From Chryseobacterium sp. Leaf180 (GTDB taxonomy: Bacteria > Bacteroidota > Bacteroidia > Flavobacteriales > Weeksellaceae), in the NCBI RefSeq assembly GCF_001424585.1, contig NZ_LMPJ01000001.1, positions 464,442 to 528,441 of the forward strand: a stretch of DNA of 64,000 bases, given 5' to 3'. The notes below the pieces were generated by a model that was given only the letters and a program-made list of their open reading frames with translations, ran no database searches and was not told the origin of the DNA. Positions 34,327 through 43,642 of this stretch are shown here, one piece after another. The position numbers were made by a program, and so were the translations under genes. Each line of letters opens with the position of its first letter. Within the stretch, counting starts at the first letter, position 1.

Positions 34327-36003
34327 TTACAGCAATAAGGTGAGCGGACTCTCTAAATATGTTTTCAGAGTCTGCAAAAACTGTGCACCTGTGGCGCCGT
34401 CTACCACTCTGTGGTCGCATGCTAACGAAAGTTTCATGGTATTTCCTACTACGATCTGTCCGTCTTTTACAATTGGTTTTTCGACAATCGCACCTACAGA
34501 TAGAATCGCAGCGTTTGGCTGATTGATGATGCTGGTAAAAGTTTCGATGCCAAACATTCCTAAATTGGAAATCGAAAAGGTTGAACCTTCCATTTCGTTT
34601 GCTTTCAAACCTTTAGATTTTGCTCTTCCGGCCATATCTTTCACTGCAGCAGAAATCTGCGTGTAAGACATCTGATCAGTATTTTTCAGAACAGGTACGA
34701 CTAATCCGTCAGGAATTGCAACTGCTACACCAATGTTTATATTTCCTCGGTGAATAATTTTATCGCCAGCCCAGCTCGAGTTTACCTGTGAATGTTTTCG
34801 TAGAGCAATCGCCGTTGCCTTTATGATCATATCATTGAAAGAGATTCTGGTATCTGGCAGTGAATTGATTTCTTTTCTCGCTTCAATTGCTTTATCCATG
34901 TTGATCTCAACCATCAGATAATAATGTGGCGCTGAGAATTTGCTTTCTGAAAGACGTTTCGCGATGATATTTCTTACCTGAGAATTTTGCGTTTCTGTAT
35001 CTTCACCCTGAACGAACATTGCTGGCGGTTGCAATGCAGTTTTTGTTTCTGCTGCCGGCTGCGCTTTTTGTGAAGGCTGATAATTTTCGATATCTTTTTT
35101 CACGATGCGCCCGTTTTCTCCAGAACCCTGAAGTTCATGAATGTCAACACCTTTGTCTTCAGCCATTTTTTTAGCTAAAGGTGAAATGGCTACACGGTCT
35201 GATGATGAGTTTGCTACAGATTTCTGAGAATCTTCTTTATTTGTATCTTCCTTTGGTGATTCTTTTTTTTCTGCTGGTTTTTCTTCAGGTTTTTTAGATT
35301 CAGCTTTTTCTTCTTTCTTCACAGATTCTCCCTTTCCAACTTTAGAAACATCTGTTCCTTCCGGTCCGATCATTGCCAGAACAGTATCGACAGGTGCAGA
35401 ACCTCCTTCTTCAACGCCTTGCTTCAACAAAACACCGTTGAATTCAGATTCAAAATCCTGCACTGCTTTATCGGTTTCGATTTCCGCCAAAAGATCGCCC
35501 TCTTTTACCTGATCGCCAACATTTTTGTGCCATTTCGCCACTTTACCTTCCGTCATTGTATCAGAAAGACGTGGCATTGTAATCACTTCCACACCTTCAG
35601 GCTTTTCGTCTGAAGAACTTTCTACATCTGTCGATTCGTTTTCAGTTTTCAGCTCATCTTCAGATTTTTTCTCTTCAGACTTCTGTTCGCTTGAACTTTT
35701 ATCTTCTTTTTTCTCTTCTGAATTGTCGGCACCTTCGCCACCTTTCAGCGATGAAATATCCTCACCTTCTTCGCCAATAATGGCTAAAACAGAATCTACT
35801 TCTGCACCCGAACCTTCTTCTACACCAATGTATAACAGAGTTCCGTTAATTTCAGATTCAAAATCCTGTACTGCTTTATCTGTTTCGATCTCGGCAAGAA
35901 TATCTCCTTCTTTTACCTGATCTCCAACTTTTTTATGCCATTTAGCCACTTTACCTTCCGTCATTGTATCGGAAAGGCGGGGCATGGTGATTACTTCTGC
36001 CAT
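34327..36003 (-). CDS. pdhC: pyruvate dehydrogenase E2, dihydrolipoamide acetyltransferase
   Basis: The 558-residue E2 subunit has two lipoyl domains with lipoyl lysines at about 43 and 179 (both in IETDKAVQDF). Long Glu/Lys/Ser-rich linkers follow each, then a peripheral-subunit-binding domain near 272-307 (ISPLAKKMAEDKGVDIHELQGSGENGRIVKKDIE). The catalytic domain ends with DHRVVDGATGAQF (His531). It transfers acetyl groups to CoA in the pyruvate dehydrogenase complex. The linkers are acidic and lysine-rich, not Ala/Pro-rich as in E. coli. pdhA lies 91 bp upstream on the same strand. Confidence 0.95.
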   Translation of the reverse strand: MAEVITMPRLSDTMTEGKVAKWHKKVGDQVKEGDILAEIETDKAVQDFESEINGTLLYIGVEEGSGAEVDSVLAIIGEEGEDISSLKGGEGADNSEEKKEDKSSSEQKSEEKKSEDELKTENESTDVESSSDEKPEGVEVITMPRLSDTMTEGKVAKWHKNVGDQVKEGDLLAEIETDKAVQDFESEFNGVLLKQGVEEGGSAPVDTVLAMIGPEGTDVSKVGKGESVKKEEKAESKKPEEKPAEKKESPKEDTNKEDSQKSVANSSSDRVAISPLAKKMAEDKGVDIHELQGSGENGRIVKKDIENYQPSQKAQPAAETKTALQPPAMFVQGEDTETQNSQVRNIIAKRLSESKFSAPHYYLMVEINMDKAIEARKEINSLPDTRISFNDMIIKATAIALRKHSQVNSSWAGDKIIHRGNINIGVAVAIPDGLVVPVLKNTDQMSYTQISAAVKDMAGRAKSKGLKANEMEGSTFSISNLGMFGIETFTSIINQPNAAILSVGAIVEKPIVKDGQIVVGNTMKLSLACDHRVVDGATGAQFLQTLKTYLESPLTLLL

Positions 36004-36094
36004 AATTTATTGATTTAATTTGAAATTCGAAATTTAATACTTGAGATTCACAGAATGTCAAACTTCAGACTTCATATTTCAAATAATACTTTTT

Positions 36095-37096
36095 TTAGTT
36101 TTCTAGTTTATCTAAGAACGGGTAATCTTCCTGAGCATACACATACTCATAGATTTTTTCTGTTTCGGGATATGGTGAATTTTCCATAAACTCGATGCAC
36201 TCTTCCACAAATTCTCGTGATTTATTATCCGTTGCTTCCAGTTCTTCTTCAGTTGCCCAATTATTTTCCAGAATTCTCGCTTTGATAAGTTCGATCGGAT
36301 CATCTTTCTTATTGATCGCTACTTCGTCTTTGCTTCTGTAAGGTTCAGCATCAGACATTGAGTGACCTCTGAAACGGTAAGTTCTAGCTTCGATAAACGT
36401 TGGGCCGTCTCCTCTTCTTGCTCTTTCGATCGCTTCGTATGCAGCCTCAGCAACCTTTTCAGGATCCATTGCATCTACAGCAAGACACGGCATTTCATAG
36501 CCTAAACCTAATTTATAAATATCTTCGTGATTCGCAGTTCTTTTTACGGAAGTTCCCATCGCGTACTGATTGTTTTCAACAACAAAAACCACCGGAAGTT
36601 TCCAGTTCATTGCCATATTGAAAGTTTCGTGAAGAGATCCCTGTCTCGCAGCGCCATCACCAAAGAAACAAATATTTACCGCTTTTCTGTCGAAATATTT
36701 ATCGGCAAAAGCAATACCTGCGCCTAATGGAATCTGTCCGCCCACGATACCGTGACCACCATAAAAACGGTGTTCTTTGCTGAAAATGTGCATAGAACCA
36801 CCCATTCCGCCAGATGTACCGGTAGCTTTACCGCAAAGTTCAGCCATGATTCTCTTCGGGTCAACGCCCATCGCCATTGGATGAATATGACATCTGTACG
36901 CCGTGATCATGCTGTCTTTGCTAAGATCCATCGCGTGTGTAAAACCTGCCGGAATTGCTTCCTGCCCGTTATATAAATGTAAAAAACCTCTGATTTTTTG
37001 TTTAAGATAGAGCGATCTGCATTTGTCTTCAAATCGTCTCCACATGGTCATATCTTCATACCACTTCAGGTATACCTCTTTAGAAAATTCTTTCAT
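36095..37096 (-). CDS. pdhA: pyruvate dehydrogenase E1 component, alpha subunit
   Basis: I start the gene at 37096 (MKEFSKEVYLKWYEDM); the longer frame from 37135 begins inside the predicted -7 box. The 333-residue subunit binds thiamine diphosphate: GDGAARQGSLHETFNMA near 145-161 with the downstream ENNQYAMGT is the ThDP/Mg motif, and RTYRFRGHSMSDAEPYRSKDE near 244-264 is the phosphorylation-loop region of E1-alpha. It decarboxylates pyruvate with E1-beta, whose gene is not next to it. pdhC follows. Confidence 0.94.
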   Translation of the reverse strand: MKEFSKEVYLKWYEDMTMWRRFEDKCRSLYLKQKIRGFLHLYNGQEAIPAGFTHAMDLSKDSMITAYRCHIHPMAMGVDPKRIMAELCGKATGTSGGMGGSMHIFSKEHRFYGGHGIVGGQIPLGAGIAFADKYFDRKAVNICFFGDGAARQGSLHETFNMAMNWKLPVVFVVENNQYAMGTSVKRTANHEDIYKLGLGYEMPCLAVDAMDPEKVAEAAYEAIERARRGDGPTFIEARTYRFRGHSMSDAEPYRSKDEVAINKKDDPIELIKARILENNWATEEELEATDNKSREFVEECIEFMENSPYPETEKIYEYVYAQEDYPFLDKLEN

Positions 37097-37132
37097 GTGA
37101 TAGCTTCTTGCTTTTTTGTGATGAAATATCAG

Positions 37133-37140
37133 CAAAATTA
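37133..37140 (-). promoter_or_regulatory. predicted -7 box of the pdhA-pdhC promoter
   Basis: On the minus strand TAATTTTG fits TAnnTTTG and lies 36 bp before the ATG at 37096. Confidence 0.45.
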
Positions 37141-37218
37141 TAAAAAAAAAGTCAGTTTAATTGTATATCCCACAATTGTTTTTTCCCGATAATGGTATCT
37201 TTACACATCGCAAATCCT

Positions 37219-37812
37219 ATGACCACACAAATCTCATCGCGCTTCGATTTTTTATACCGTTTCATCTCGAATTTCTTCAACCCGATGATTTCTCTTTTCA
37301 TCTATTTTATTTACATGAGTGTCGAAAAGTACAGTTTAAAAGAAGCTTCAGTACACTTTCTCCCAATTCTTATTTTGACGATTATTCCGGTGATGGGTTG
37401 GATTATATATCGCGTGCGCACCGGCCGCTATACTAATATGGATGTTTCAAACCGTCTGCAGAGAAAAAGTCTGTATTATTTTGCTGAAAGCTGCATGGTC
37501 GTTTATCTTATTTATTTTTATTGGCAAACAAATCTTATTGATCTTGTGATGCTTTTTATTTTGATTCTTCTGCTGGTACTCCATTTCAGCAATCTCTATA
37601 TTAAAAGTTCGATGCACACAGCGTACAATGTTTTTGTTGCCGCGTTATTTTATGGCATGAACTGGAAAATTGGTGTCATTTGGTTTCTTATTGCAGCATT
37701 GGTAGGTTTTACGAGAATTAAACTGAAAAGGCATACATTGCCGGAAGTATTGCTGGGTGCAGGTATTTCGATATTCGTTTCTTTTATCTATCTTTATTTT
37801 TCACCAGCTTAA
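37219..37812 (+). CDS. PAP2-like integral membrane protein
   Basis: I start at the ATG at 37219 (MTTQISSRFDFLYRFISNFF). The 197-residue protein has about five to six membrane helices. Late in it, SSMHTAYN resembles the PSGH motif and RIKLKRHTLPEV resembles the SRxxxxxHxxxD motif of type 2 phosphatidic acid phosphatases, with Glu in place of the last Asp. The first PAP2 motif (KxxxxxxRP) is not evident, so activity is uncertain. It could act on lipid phosphates such as undecaprenyl pyrophosphate. The BlaI-type gene follows after 34 bp. Confidence 0.65.
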   Translation: MTTQISSRFDFLYRFISNFFNPMISLFIYFIYMSVEKYSLKEASVHFLPILILTIIPVMGWIIYRVRTGRYTNMDVSNRLQRKSLYYFAESCMVVYLIYFYWQTNLIDLVMLFILILLLVLHFSNLYIKSSMHTAYNVFVAALFYGMNWKIGVIWFLIAALVGFTRIKLKRHTLPEVLLGAGISIFVSFIYLYFSPA

Positions 37813-37846
37813 GGATTATTTTAAATGATTAAATTATAAAAACAAC

Positions 37847-38290
37847 ATGAAAATAAATCATCTCACTACTGCCGAAGAAAATCTTATGAAACTATTCTGG
37901 CAGATGGAACATTTTTATCTGAAAGAAGTTATGGAAAAGCATCCTGAGCCGAAACCACATCAAAATACGGTAAGCACTTATCTTAAAATTCTGGTCGAAA
38001 AAGAATTTCTTTCCATAAAAAAAGAAGGCAGAATTTTTAAATACAGCGTTGCGATTCCGGTGGAGCATTACAAAAGTTTCCTTTTTCAGGAGATTATTGA
38101 TAAGTTTTTTGAAGGTAAAAAAGAAGATTTTCAGGAATTTTTGGTCAGCAACAGTTTTATCGCTGGAAACATCGAAAAAGAAAAACCTCAGAAAAAAGAA
38201 AAACTGAGTATTGCAGATGAGATTTTAAACCCAAAAAAAACGAAAAAGAAGAAAGACAAAAAGTCCAAAAAGAAAAAGACCGGCAATTAA
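37847..38290 (+). CDS. BlaI/MecI/CopY-family regulator with lysine-rich tail
   Basis: The 147-residue protein has an N-terminal winged helix (LTTAEENLMKLFWQMEHFYLKEVMEKHP, then TVSTYLKILVEKEFLSIKKEGRIFKYS) typical of BlaI/MecI repressors, and a dimerisation part to about residue 105. The last 40 residues are extremely Lys-rich and look disordered. The usual membrane protease partner (BlaR1/MecR1) and a beta-lactamase are not adjacent. The PAP2-like gene just upstream is the only candidate partner. The tail may raise DNA affinity. Confidence 0.82.
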   Translation: MKINHLTTAEENLMKLFWQMEHFYLKEVMEKHPEPKPHQNTVSTYLKILVEKEFLSIKKEGRIFKYSVAIPVEHYKSFLFQEIIDKFFEGKKEDFQEFLVSNSFIAGNIEKEKPQKKEKLSIADEILNPKKTKKKKDKKSKKKKTGN

Positions 38291-38302
38291 ATTACCGGTC
38301 TT
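38276..38302. terminator. shared bidirectional terminator overlapping the blaI-like stop
   Basis: AAGACCGG pairs with CCGGTCTT around an AT-rich inner stem and loop. It contains the stop codon of the BlaI-like gene and serves the convergent RRM gene. Confidence 0.75.
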
Positions 38303-38336
38303 CGAACAAAAACAGTTTGTACTGCCTTTTATATTC

Positions 38337-38720
38337 TTACCAACGACCTCCGCCGCCGCCAGTGTTTCCACCACGGTTGTTGCTTCCGTATCCGCCTCCG
38401 CTGTTTCCACCAGAACGGTTACCTCCTCCAAAACTTCCACCACCGCTTCTGTTATTGTCAAAGCTTCTTCTTGGCTTCTCTTCTCTTGGCTTAGCCTCAG
38501 ATACGTTAAGGATTTTTCCGTTAAGTTCTTTTTCATGTAGCGCTTCAATCGCCTGCTGACCTTCTTCGTCACCCATTTCTACGAAACCGAAACCTCTAGA
38601 ACGGCCCGTTTCTCTGTCTGTGATGATTTTTGCAGAAGTTACATCGCCAAATTCAGCGAATAGATCGTGCAACTCATACTCTTTAGTTGCGTAATTGATG
38701 TTTGAAACAAAAATGTTCAT
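38337..38720 (-). CDS. RNA-binding protein, RRM plus glycine-rich tail
   Basis: The 127-residue protein has one RNA recognition motif with RNP2 IFVSNI at 3-8 and RNP1 RGFGFVEM near 43-50, both keeping the aromatic RNA-stacking residues. A 45-residue Gly/Asn/Arg-rich tail follows, ending in GGGGGRW. Such proteins resemble cyanobacterial Rbp and plant glycine-rich proteins and are often cold-induced RNA chaperones; this role is inferred. The 297-bp upstream gap (38721-39017) is AT-rich, with only the thioesterase promoter recognisable. Confidence 0.92.
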   Translation of the reverse strand: MNIFVSNINYATKEYELHDLFAEFGDVTSAKIITDRETGRSRGFGFVEMGDEEGQQAIEALHEKELNGKILNVSEAKPREEKPRRSFDNNRSGGGSFGGGNRSGGNSGGGYGSNNRGGNTGGGGGRW

Positions 38721-38967
38721 TTTAAAAAAAAATTAAATTAATAAATATCTTGTGTATAGGTAGAAAAGCAACATAATAATGAACATGACATTGATTCCTC
38801 ATATAAACCTGTGCAAGATACAATTAAATTGAATACGCCAAAACTTTTTTATTATTATTTCACCTACTTATCAAAAATTTAAAACAGTGAACATTCGCAG
38901 GAACGTTTTCTTAACAGTATTGCACGCAAAAGGCATTTTTAATACATTAAGGCAGGAATTCTGATGG

Positions 38968-38998
38968 TCTGAAGTATCATATATAAAGCTTAAATTTG
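38968..38998 (+). promoter_or_regulatory. predicted promoter of the thioesterase gene
   Basis: TCTG (one mismatch to TTTG), a 19-bp spacer and TAAATTTG give a near-consensus Bacteroidetes promoter, ending 19 bp before the ATG. Confidence 0.6.
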
Positions 38999-39017
38999 TG
39001 TAGAAAAATGCCGACGA

Positions 39018-39413
39018 ATGAATTATCACACCAGAAAATGGGTAAAACCTGAAGATTTAAATCCCAACCAGTCGCTTTTTGGCGGCCGCCTTCTGCAGTG
39101 GATTGATGAAGAAGCCGCACTCTACGCTGTAATTCAACTTGGAAATAAGAAAGTAGTAACCAAATTTATTTCCGAAATTAACTTCGTCAGTTCTGCAAAA
39201 CAGGGCGATATTATTGAGATCGGGATTGAAGTTTCTGCATTTGGCTCGACTTCTCTCACGCTGAAATGCGATGTAAGGAATAAAATGACGCACCAGACAA
39301 TCATCACGGTTGATAAACTGGTTATGGTAAATCTTGATGACGATGGAAACCCTTTACCGCACGGAAAAACGAAGGTTGAATTTATCAAAGACCGTTTGGG
39401 GGATTCGGTTTGA
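39018..39413 (+). CDS. acyl-CoA thioesterase (hotdog fold, YciA type)
   Basis: The 131-residue protein is a single hotdog domain. NPNQSLFGGRLLQWIDEEAALYA at about 14-36 contains the catalytic-type Asp in the central helix, and IIEIGIEVSAFGSTSLTLKCDV is the matching beta-sheet. YciA-like enzymes release CoA from acyl-CoA of varied chain length. It could recover CoA during fatty acid breakdown. It has its own predicted promoter; the P-type ATPase gene follows after 50 bp. Confidence 0.87.
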   Translation: MNYHTRKWVKPEDLNPNQSLFGGRLLQWIDEEAALYAVIQLGNKKVVTKFISEINFVSSAKQGDIIEIGIEVSAFGSTSLTLKCDVRNKMTHQTIITVDKLVMVNLDDDGNPLPHGKTKVEFIKDRLGDSV

Positions 39414-39463
39414 TTCAGATTTAAAAAAATTCGGCGAAAGTTTATCTTTTTTAAAATAAACAA

Positions 39464-42181
39464 ATGCACGCAAAATATAAAGTTACCGGCATGACCTGCG
39501 AAGGCTGTCAGAAGAAAATATCAGAGAAACTCAACAGTCTGAAAGGGATTTCAGCAACTGTTGATCTCGAAAAAAATACCGTAGAAATTAATTCTGAAAA
39601 TGAGATCGATATTTCTGCTATCAATCTGGGTTTAAAGGAAATTGGAAATTATCAGCTTGAAGATTTAAATGCCGAAGAATCTGGTTTTGTAAAGCCTCAG
39701 GATCGCATTTCTCCTTCGTCTGTTTACTATTGTCCGATGGAATGTGAGGGCGATAAAGTGTATTTTCAGCAGGGAAAACGCTGCCCGGTATGCAATATGT
39801 ATCTTGTCCCAATTGAAGAAAAGCTAGCGAAAGATCCCAATTACAAAACGACATTTTCTAAAACAAATCTTCCCGACAATTTTAAAAATCACATCGGCGG
39901 TTACTATTGCCCGATGTTCTGTGAAGGCGATAAAACCTACAGTGAAAAAACCGACTGCCCGGTTTGCCACATGCATCTGGAAGAAATCACAGATGATTTA
40001 ATTAAAAATTCAGTATCTCAAAATTCTCATGATCAGCACAAAATCCCAGAAGTAACGGCTGATATGGCGGGAAAATATTACTGCCCGATGTTTTGTGAAG
40101 GCGACAAAACCTACGACAGCAATGTGGGCTGTCCCGTTTGCGGGATGGATTTGGTAAAATATCCCGACAAAAATGGTAACGAAAGCGACGACACTTTAGA
40201 CATATTAAAGAAAAAACTGATTACCGCACTCATTTTCACGGTTCCTGTTTTTATCCTCTCGATGGGCGGAATGCTTTTTACATTTCCATTTTCACACCAG
40301 CTTCAGGGTATTTTTGAACTTATTTTAACGTTGCCTGTAATTTTTTACGCCGGATGGTTTCTGATGAAGCGTGGCTGGGTTTCTTTTAAAACCTGGAATC
40401 TTAATATGTTCAGTTTAATCGCTTTAGGCGTTGCGGCAGCATTTCTGTTCAGTGCTTTTGCTTTAGTTTTTCCGAATATTTTACCTCATGAATTCCGTGG
40501 TCACGGTCATGAAATTCCATTATATTTTGAGGCCGTCTGCGTGATTATTACACTTGTGATTCTCGGTCAGCTGCTTGAAGCTTTAGCGCACAAAAAAACC
40601 GGAAACGCAATTAAAGATCTGATGAATTTATCACCGGCAGAGGCGAATCTTATTAAAAATGGTGAAGAAAAAAGAATTTCTCTTTCTGAAGTTAAGGTTG
40701 GCGATTTTTTAAAGGTTAAACCTGGCGAAAAAATTCCTGTGGATGGCGTCATTACTGAAGGAAGTTCTTTGGTTGACGAAAGTATGATTACCGGAGAACC
40801 GATTCCTGCGGAGAAAAACGTACATGATAAAGTGAGTTCAGGAACAATTAACGGAAATCAGGTTTTTGTAATGAAAGCCGAGAAAATCGGACAGGAAACT
40901 TTGCTTGCAAAAATTATAAAAATGGTGAATGATGCGAGCCGAAGCCGCGCTCCTATTCAGAAACTCACCGATAAAGTTGCGAAGATATTTGTGCCAGCAG
41001 TCATCGCTTCTTCTATAATCACGTTTGTCATCTGGCAAATATTCGGACCGGAAAACCAGAAAACACTTTTCGCCTTTATCAATGCCGTTGCCGTACTTAT
41101 TGTGGCTTGTCCGTGTGCGCTTGGGTTGGCGACGCCGATGTCGCTCATGGTCGGAATTGGGAAAGGTGCTAAAAACGGAATTCTGATAAAAAATGCTGAA
41201 GCCTTGGAGCTGATGAAAAAGGTAAATGTTCTGATCACCGACAAAACCGGAACTTTAACGGAAGGAAAACCATCGCTGGAAATTATCGAAACTTTTGGAA
41301 ATTCAGATAAAAATGATCTTTTGAGACTGGCTTTTTCTTTAAATAAAAATTCTGAACATCCGCTTTCCGGTGCTGTTATTAAGAAAGCGAAAGAAGAAAA
41401 TATTTCATCTGAAAAAGTGGAAAATTTTGAAAATCTTACCGGAAAAGGCCTGAAAGGAATAATTAATGGAAAAAAAGTTTTTCTCGGCAATGAAAATCTA
41501 ATGATTTCGCAAAACATTATTATTCCTGAAGAACTGAAAATAAAAGCAAAACAGACTCAGGAAAAAGCGCATACTGTTTCTTATTTGGCCCAAGAAAATC
41601 AGGTTTTAGGTTTTCTGAGTTTTACAGATAAAATTAAACAGAGTTCGAAAAAAGCCATTCTTGATTTGAGAAATGATGGCATCGAAATTATAATGATGAC
41701 CGGCGACAATGAAAATACGGCGAAAGCTGTGGCAGACGAACTTGGCATTATAAACTTTAAAGCCAACTGTCTTCCTGAAGATAAATTAACGGAAGTAAAA
41801 AAACAGCAGCACCAAGGAAAAACCGTGGCGATGACCGGCGACGGAATCAACGATGCGCCTGCTCTGGCACAGTCCGACATCGGAATTGCGATGGGAACCG
41901 GAACCGATGTGGCGATTGAAAGCGCTGAAATTACTTTGCTGAAAGGAGATATTTCTGGCGTTCTACGCGCCCGCACTTTAAGCGAGAAACTCGTACGAAA
42001 CATTCGGGAAAATTTATTTTTTGCCTTCTTTTACAACGTGCTCGGCATCCCTGTTGCAGCAGGTTTGCTCTACCCTTTCTTCGGAATTTTACTTTCGCCA
42101 ATGATTGCAGCGGCAGCAATGAGTCTGAGCTCCGTTTCTGTTATTTTAAATTCTCTGAGGTTAAATTCAGCTAAAATTTAG
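39464..42181 (+). CDS. copper-type heavy-metal P1B-ATPase with HMA and three metal-binding repeats
   Basis: The 905-residue pump starts with an HMA domain (GMTCEGCQ, Cys12 and Cys15). Three repeats of the pattern YYCPMxCEGDKxY...CPVCxM follow, at about 88-116, 147-173 and 205-231. They are variants of the heavy-metal-binding domain found in CopA-like pumps, where CEGDK replaces the usual HPE. The catalytic core has the membrane motif CPC (549-551), the phosphorylated Asp593 in DKTGT, and [12 protein letters not shown] near 790. CPC and the Met/Cys repeats suggest Cu(I) export. No copper regulator is adjacent. The DUF72 gene begins 1 bp after the stop. Confidence 0.9.
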   Translation: MHAKYKVTGMTCEGCQKKISEKLNSLKGISATVDLEKNTVEINSENEIDISAINLGLKEIGNYQLEDLNAEESGFVKPQDRISPSSVYYCPMECEGDKVYFQQGKRCPVCNMYLVPIEEKLAKDPNYKTTFSKTNLPDNFKNHIGGYYCPMFCEGDKTYSEKTDCPVCHMHLEEITDDLIKNSVSQNSHDQHKIPEVTADMAGKYYCPMFCEGDKTYDSNVGCPVCGMDLVKYPDKNGNESDDTLDILKKKLITALIFTVPVFILSMGGMLFTFPFSHQLQGIFELILTLPVIFYAGWFLMKRGWVSFKTWNLNMFSLIALGVAAAFLFSAFALVFPNILPHEFRGHGHEIPLYFEAVCVIITLVILGQLLEALAHKKTGNAIKDLMNLSPAEANLIKNGEEKRISLSEVKVGDFLKVKPGEKIPVDGVITEGSSLVDESMITGEPIPAEKNVHDKVSSGTINGNQVFVMKAEKIGQETLLAKIIKMVNDASRSRAPIQKLTDKVAKIFVPAVIASSIITFVIWQIFGPENQKTLFAFINAVAVLIVACPCALGLATPMSLMVGIGKGAKNGILIKNAEALELMKKVNVLITDKTGTLTEGKPSLEIIETFGNSDKNDLLRLAFSLNKNSEHPLSGAVIKKAKEENISSEKVENFENLTGKGLKGIINGKKVFLGNENLMISQNIIIPEELKIKAKQTQEKAHTVSYLAQENQVLGFLSFTDKIKQSSKKAILDLRNDGIEIIMMTGDNENTAKAVADELGIINFKANCLPEDKLTEVKKQQHQGKTVAMTGDGINDAPALAQSDIGIAMGTGTDVAIESAEITLLKGDISGVLRARTLSEKLVRNIRENLFFAFFYNVLGIPVAAGLLYPFFGILLSPMIAAAAMSLSSVSVILNSLRLNSAKI

Positions 42182-42182
42182 A

Positions 42183-42929
42183 ATGCAAAATATGAATTTT
42201 AAAGATTTCTATATTGGATGTTCAGGGTTTTACAATCCGGCTTGGAAAGGCTCTTTTTATCCCGCTGACGCAAAAAATCTAGATTTTCTGACCCTTTACT
42301 CTCAGCAGCTGAATGCAGTTGAAATAAACTCAACCTTTTATAGAAAACCCACAGTAAAAACTTTAGAGCGCTGGAAAAGTGAAACGCCTGACGATTTTAA
42401 GTTTTTTATTAAAATTCCGAAAGCCATCACGCATATTAACCGTTTGGTCGACAGTAAAAATTCTGTTGATGGATTTTGCAGTTACATCAGTGAAAATTTA
42501 GGTGAAAAACTTGCCGGATTTCTTTATCAGTTTCCGCCATCGTTCAAAAATACTGAAGAAACGCGGGAGCTGATCGGGAAAAATATAGCTAATGACTTTT
42601 TGAACGTGATAGAATTTCGGCATGAAACATGGTTTGATGAAGAAGCTTTTAAATTTTTAGCAAAATTAAAATTAGTTTTTTCGGGAACGAGTTTTCCAGG
42701 TAAAATTCCTGACACATTGATTGCAAATCATCCGAAAATACTATACTACAGACTTCACGGAAATCCTTTTTTATATAAATCTGAATATACAGAAGAATTT
42801 CTTGTTAATCTTGCTGAAAATTTAATAAAATCCAACAGGAAATCATTCATATTTTTCAACAATACGTGGGGAACGTCAGCCATAAAAAACGCTCCGGAAT
42901 TAATACAAATTATTAAAAACAAATTATGA
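42183..42929 (+). CDS. DUF72 domain-containing protein (YecE-like)
   Basis: The 248-residue TIM-barrel protein carries the DUF72 hallmarks YIGCSGFYNPAWKGSFYP at the start, LNAVEINSTFYRKPTVKTLERWKSETPDDFKFFIKIPKAITH, and IEFRHETWF near 140. The biochemical function of the family is unknown. It overlaps the following YggS gene by 4 bp and follows the ATPase by 1 bp, so the three are probably one transcript. Confidence 0.87.
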   Translation: MQNMNFKDFYIGCSGFYNPAWKGSFYPADAKNLDFLTLYSQQLNAVEINSTFYRKPTVKTLERWKSETPDDFKFFIKIPKAITHINRLVDSKNSVDGFCSYISENLGEKLAGFLYQFPPSFKNTEETRELIGKNIANDFLNVIEFRHETWFDEEAFKFLAKLKLVFSGTSFPGKIPDTLIANHPKILYYRLHGNPFLYKSEYTEEFLVNLAENLIKSNRKSFIFFNNTWGTSAIKNAPELIQIIKNKL

Positions 42930-43582
42930 GTTTGACAGAAAATTATCAAAATATAAAGTTGAAAATTCCTGATCACATCGAACTTGTTGCAGTATCAAAA
43001 ACGCATCCGGCTGAAATGATTGCGGAACTTTATGAGATCGGACAACGTGTTTTTGGTGAAAATAAAGTGCAGGAACTGACCGAAAAATATGAAAAGTTAC
43101 CAAAAGACATTCATTGGCATCTGATTGGGCATCTGCAGAGTAATAAAGTAAAATACATTGCACCTTTTGTGAATACGATTCAAAGTGTAGATTCTGAAAA
43201 AATTTTAGATGAAATCAATAAGCAGGCGGAGAAAAACGACCGAAAGATTAATGTTTTGCTTCAGGTGAAAATCGCGCAGGAAGATTCTAAATTTGGTCTA
43301 GAAATATCGGAAGCTGAAGATTTAATCAGAAAAAAAATGGCCGGAGAATTTGCAAATGTAAATATCAAAGGCTTGATGGGAATGGCAACATTCACAGAAA
43401 ATCAGGAACAGATTGCAGGCGAATTTAATATTTTAAAAAGTCTTTATGATAAGATAAACAACTATTTCCCACTGGAAAAACTGTCGATGGGAATGAGCGA
43501 TGATTTTCTTCTGGCAATAAAATCAGGCTCAAATTCTGTACGCGTTGGTTCAGCGATTTTCGGGGCAAGAGATTACCGCTAA
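42926..43582 (+). CDS. YggS/PLPBP-family pyridoxal-phosphate homeostasis protein
   Basis: The 218-residue alanine-racemase-fold protein binds PLP through Lys25 in AVSKTHP. IHWHLIGHLQSNKVKYI near 71-87 and MGMSDDFLLAIKSGSNSVRVGSAIFG near 192-217 are family signatures, the last binding the phosphate. These proteins have no known catalysis and buffer PLP and amino acid pools. It overlaps the DUF72 gene by 4 bp. Confidence 0.93.
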   Translation: MSLTENYQNIKLKIPDHIELVAVSKTHPAEMIAELYEIGQRVFGENKVQELTEKYEKLPKDIHWHLIGHLQSNKVKYIAPFVNTIQSVDSEKILDEINKQAEKNDRKINVLLQVKIAQEDSKFGLEISEAEDLIRKKMAGEFANVNIKGLMGMATFTENQEQIAGEFNILKSLYDKINNYFPLEKLSMGMSDDFLLAIKSGSNSVRVGSAIFGARDYR

Positions 43583-43629
43583 AAGGCTAATTGGGAACGA
43601 TTATTGATGCTCATCAAGCAAAAAATAAT

Positions 43630-43637
43630 TAAATTTG
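43630..43637 (+). promoter_or_regulatory. predicted -7 box right before the sigma-54 activator gene
   Basis: TAAATTTG matches TAnnTTTG and ends only 5 bp before the ATG at 43643. If used, the transcript would have almost no leader. No good -33 element at the normal spacing is visible. Confidence 0.35.
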
Positions 43638-43642
43638 CACCT

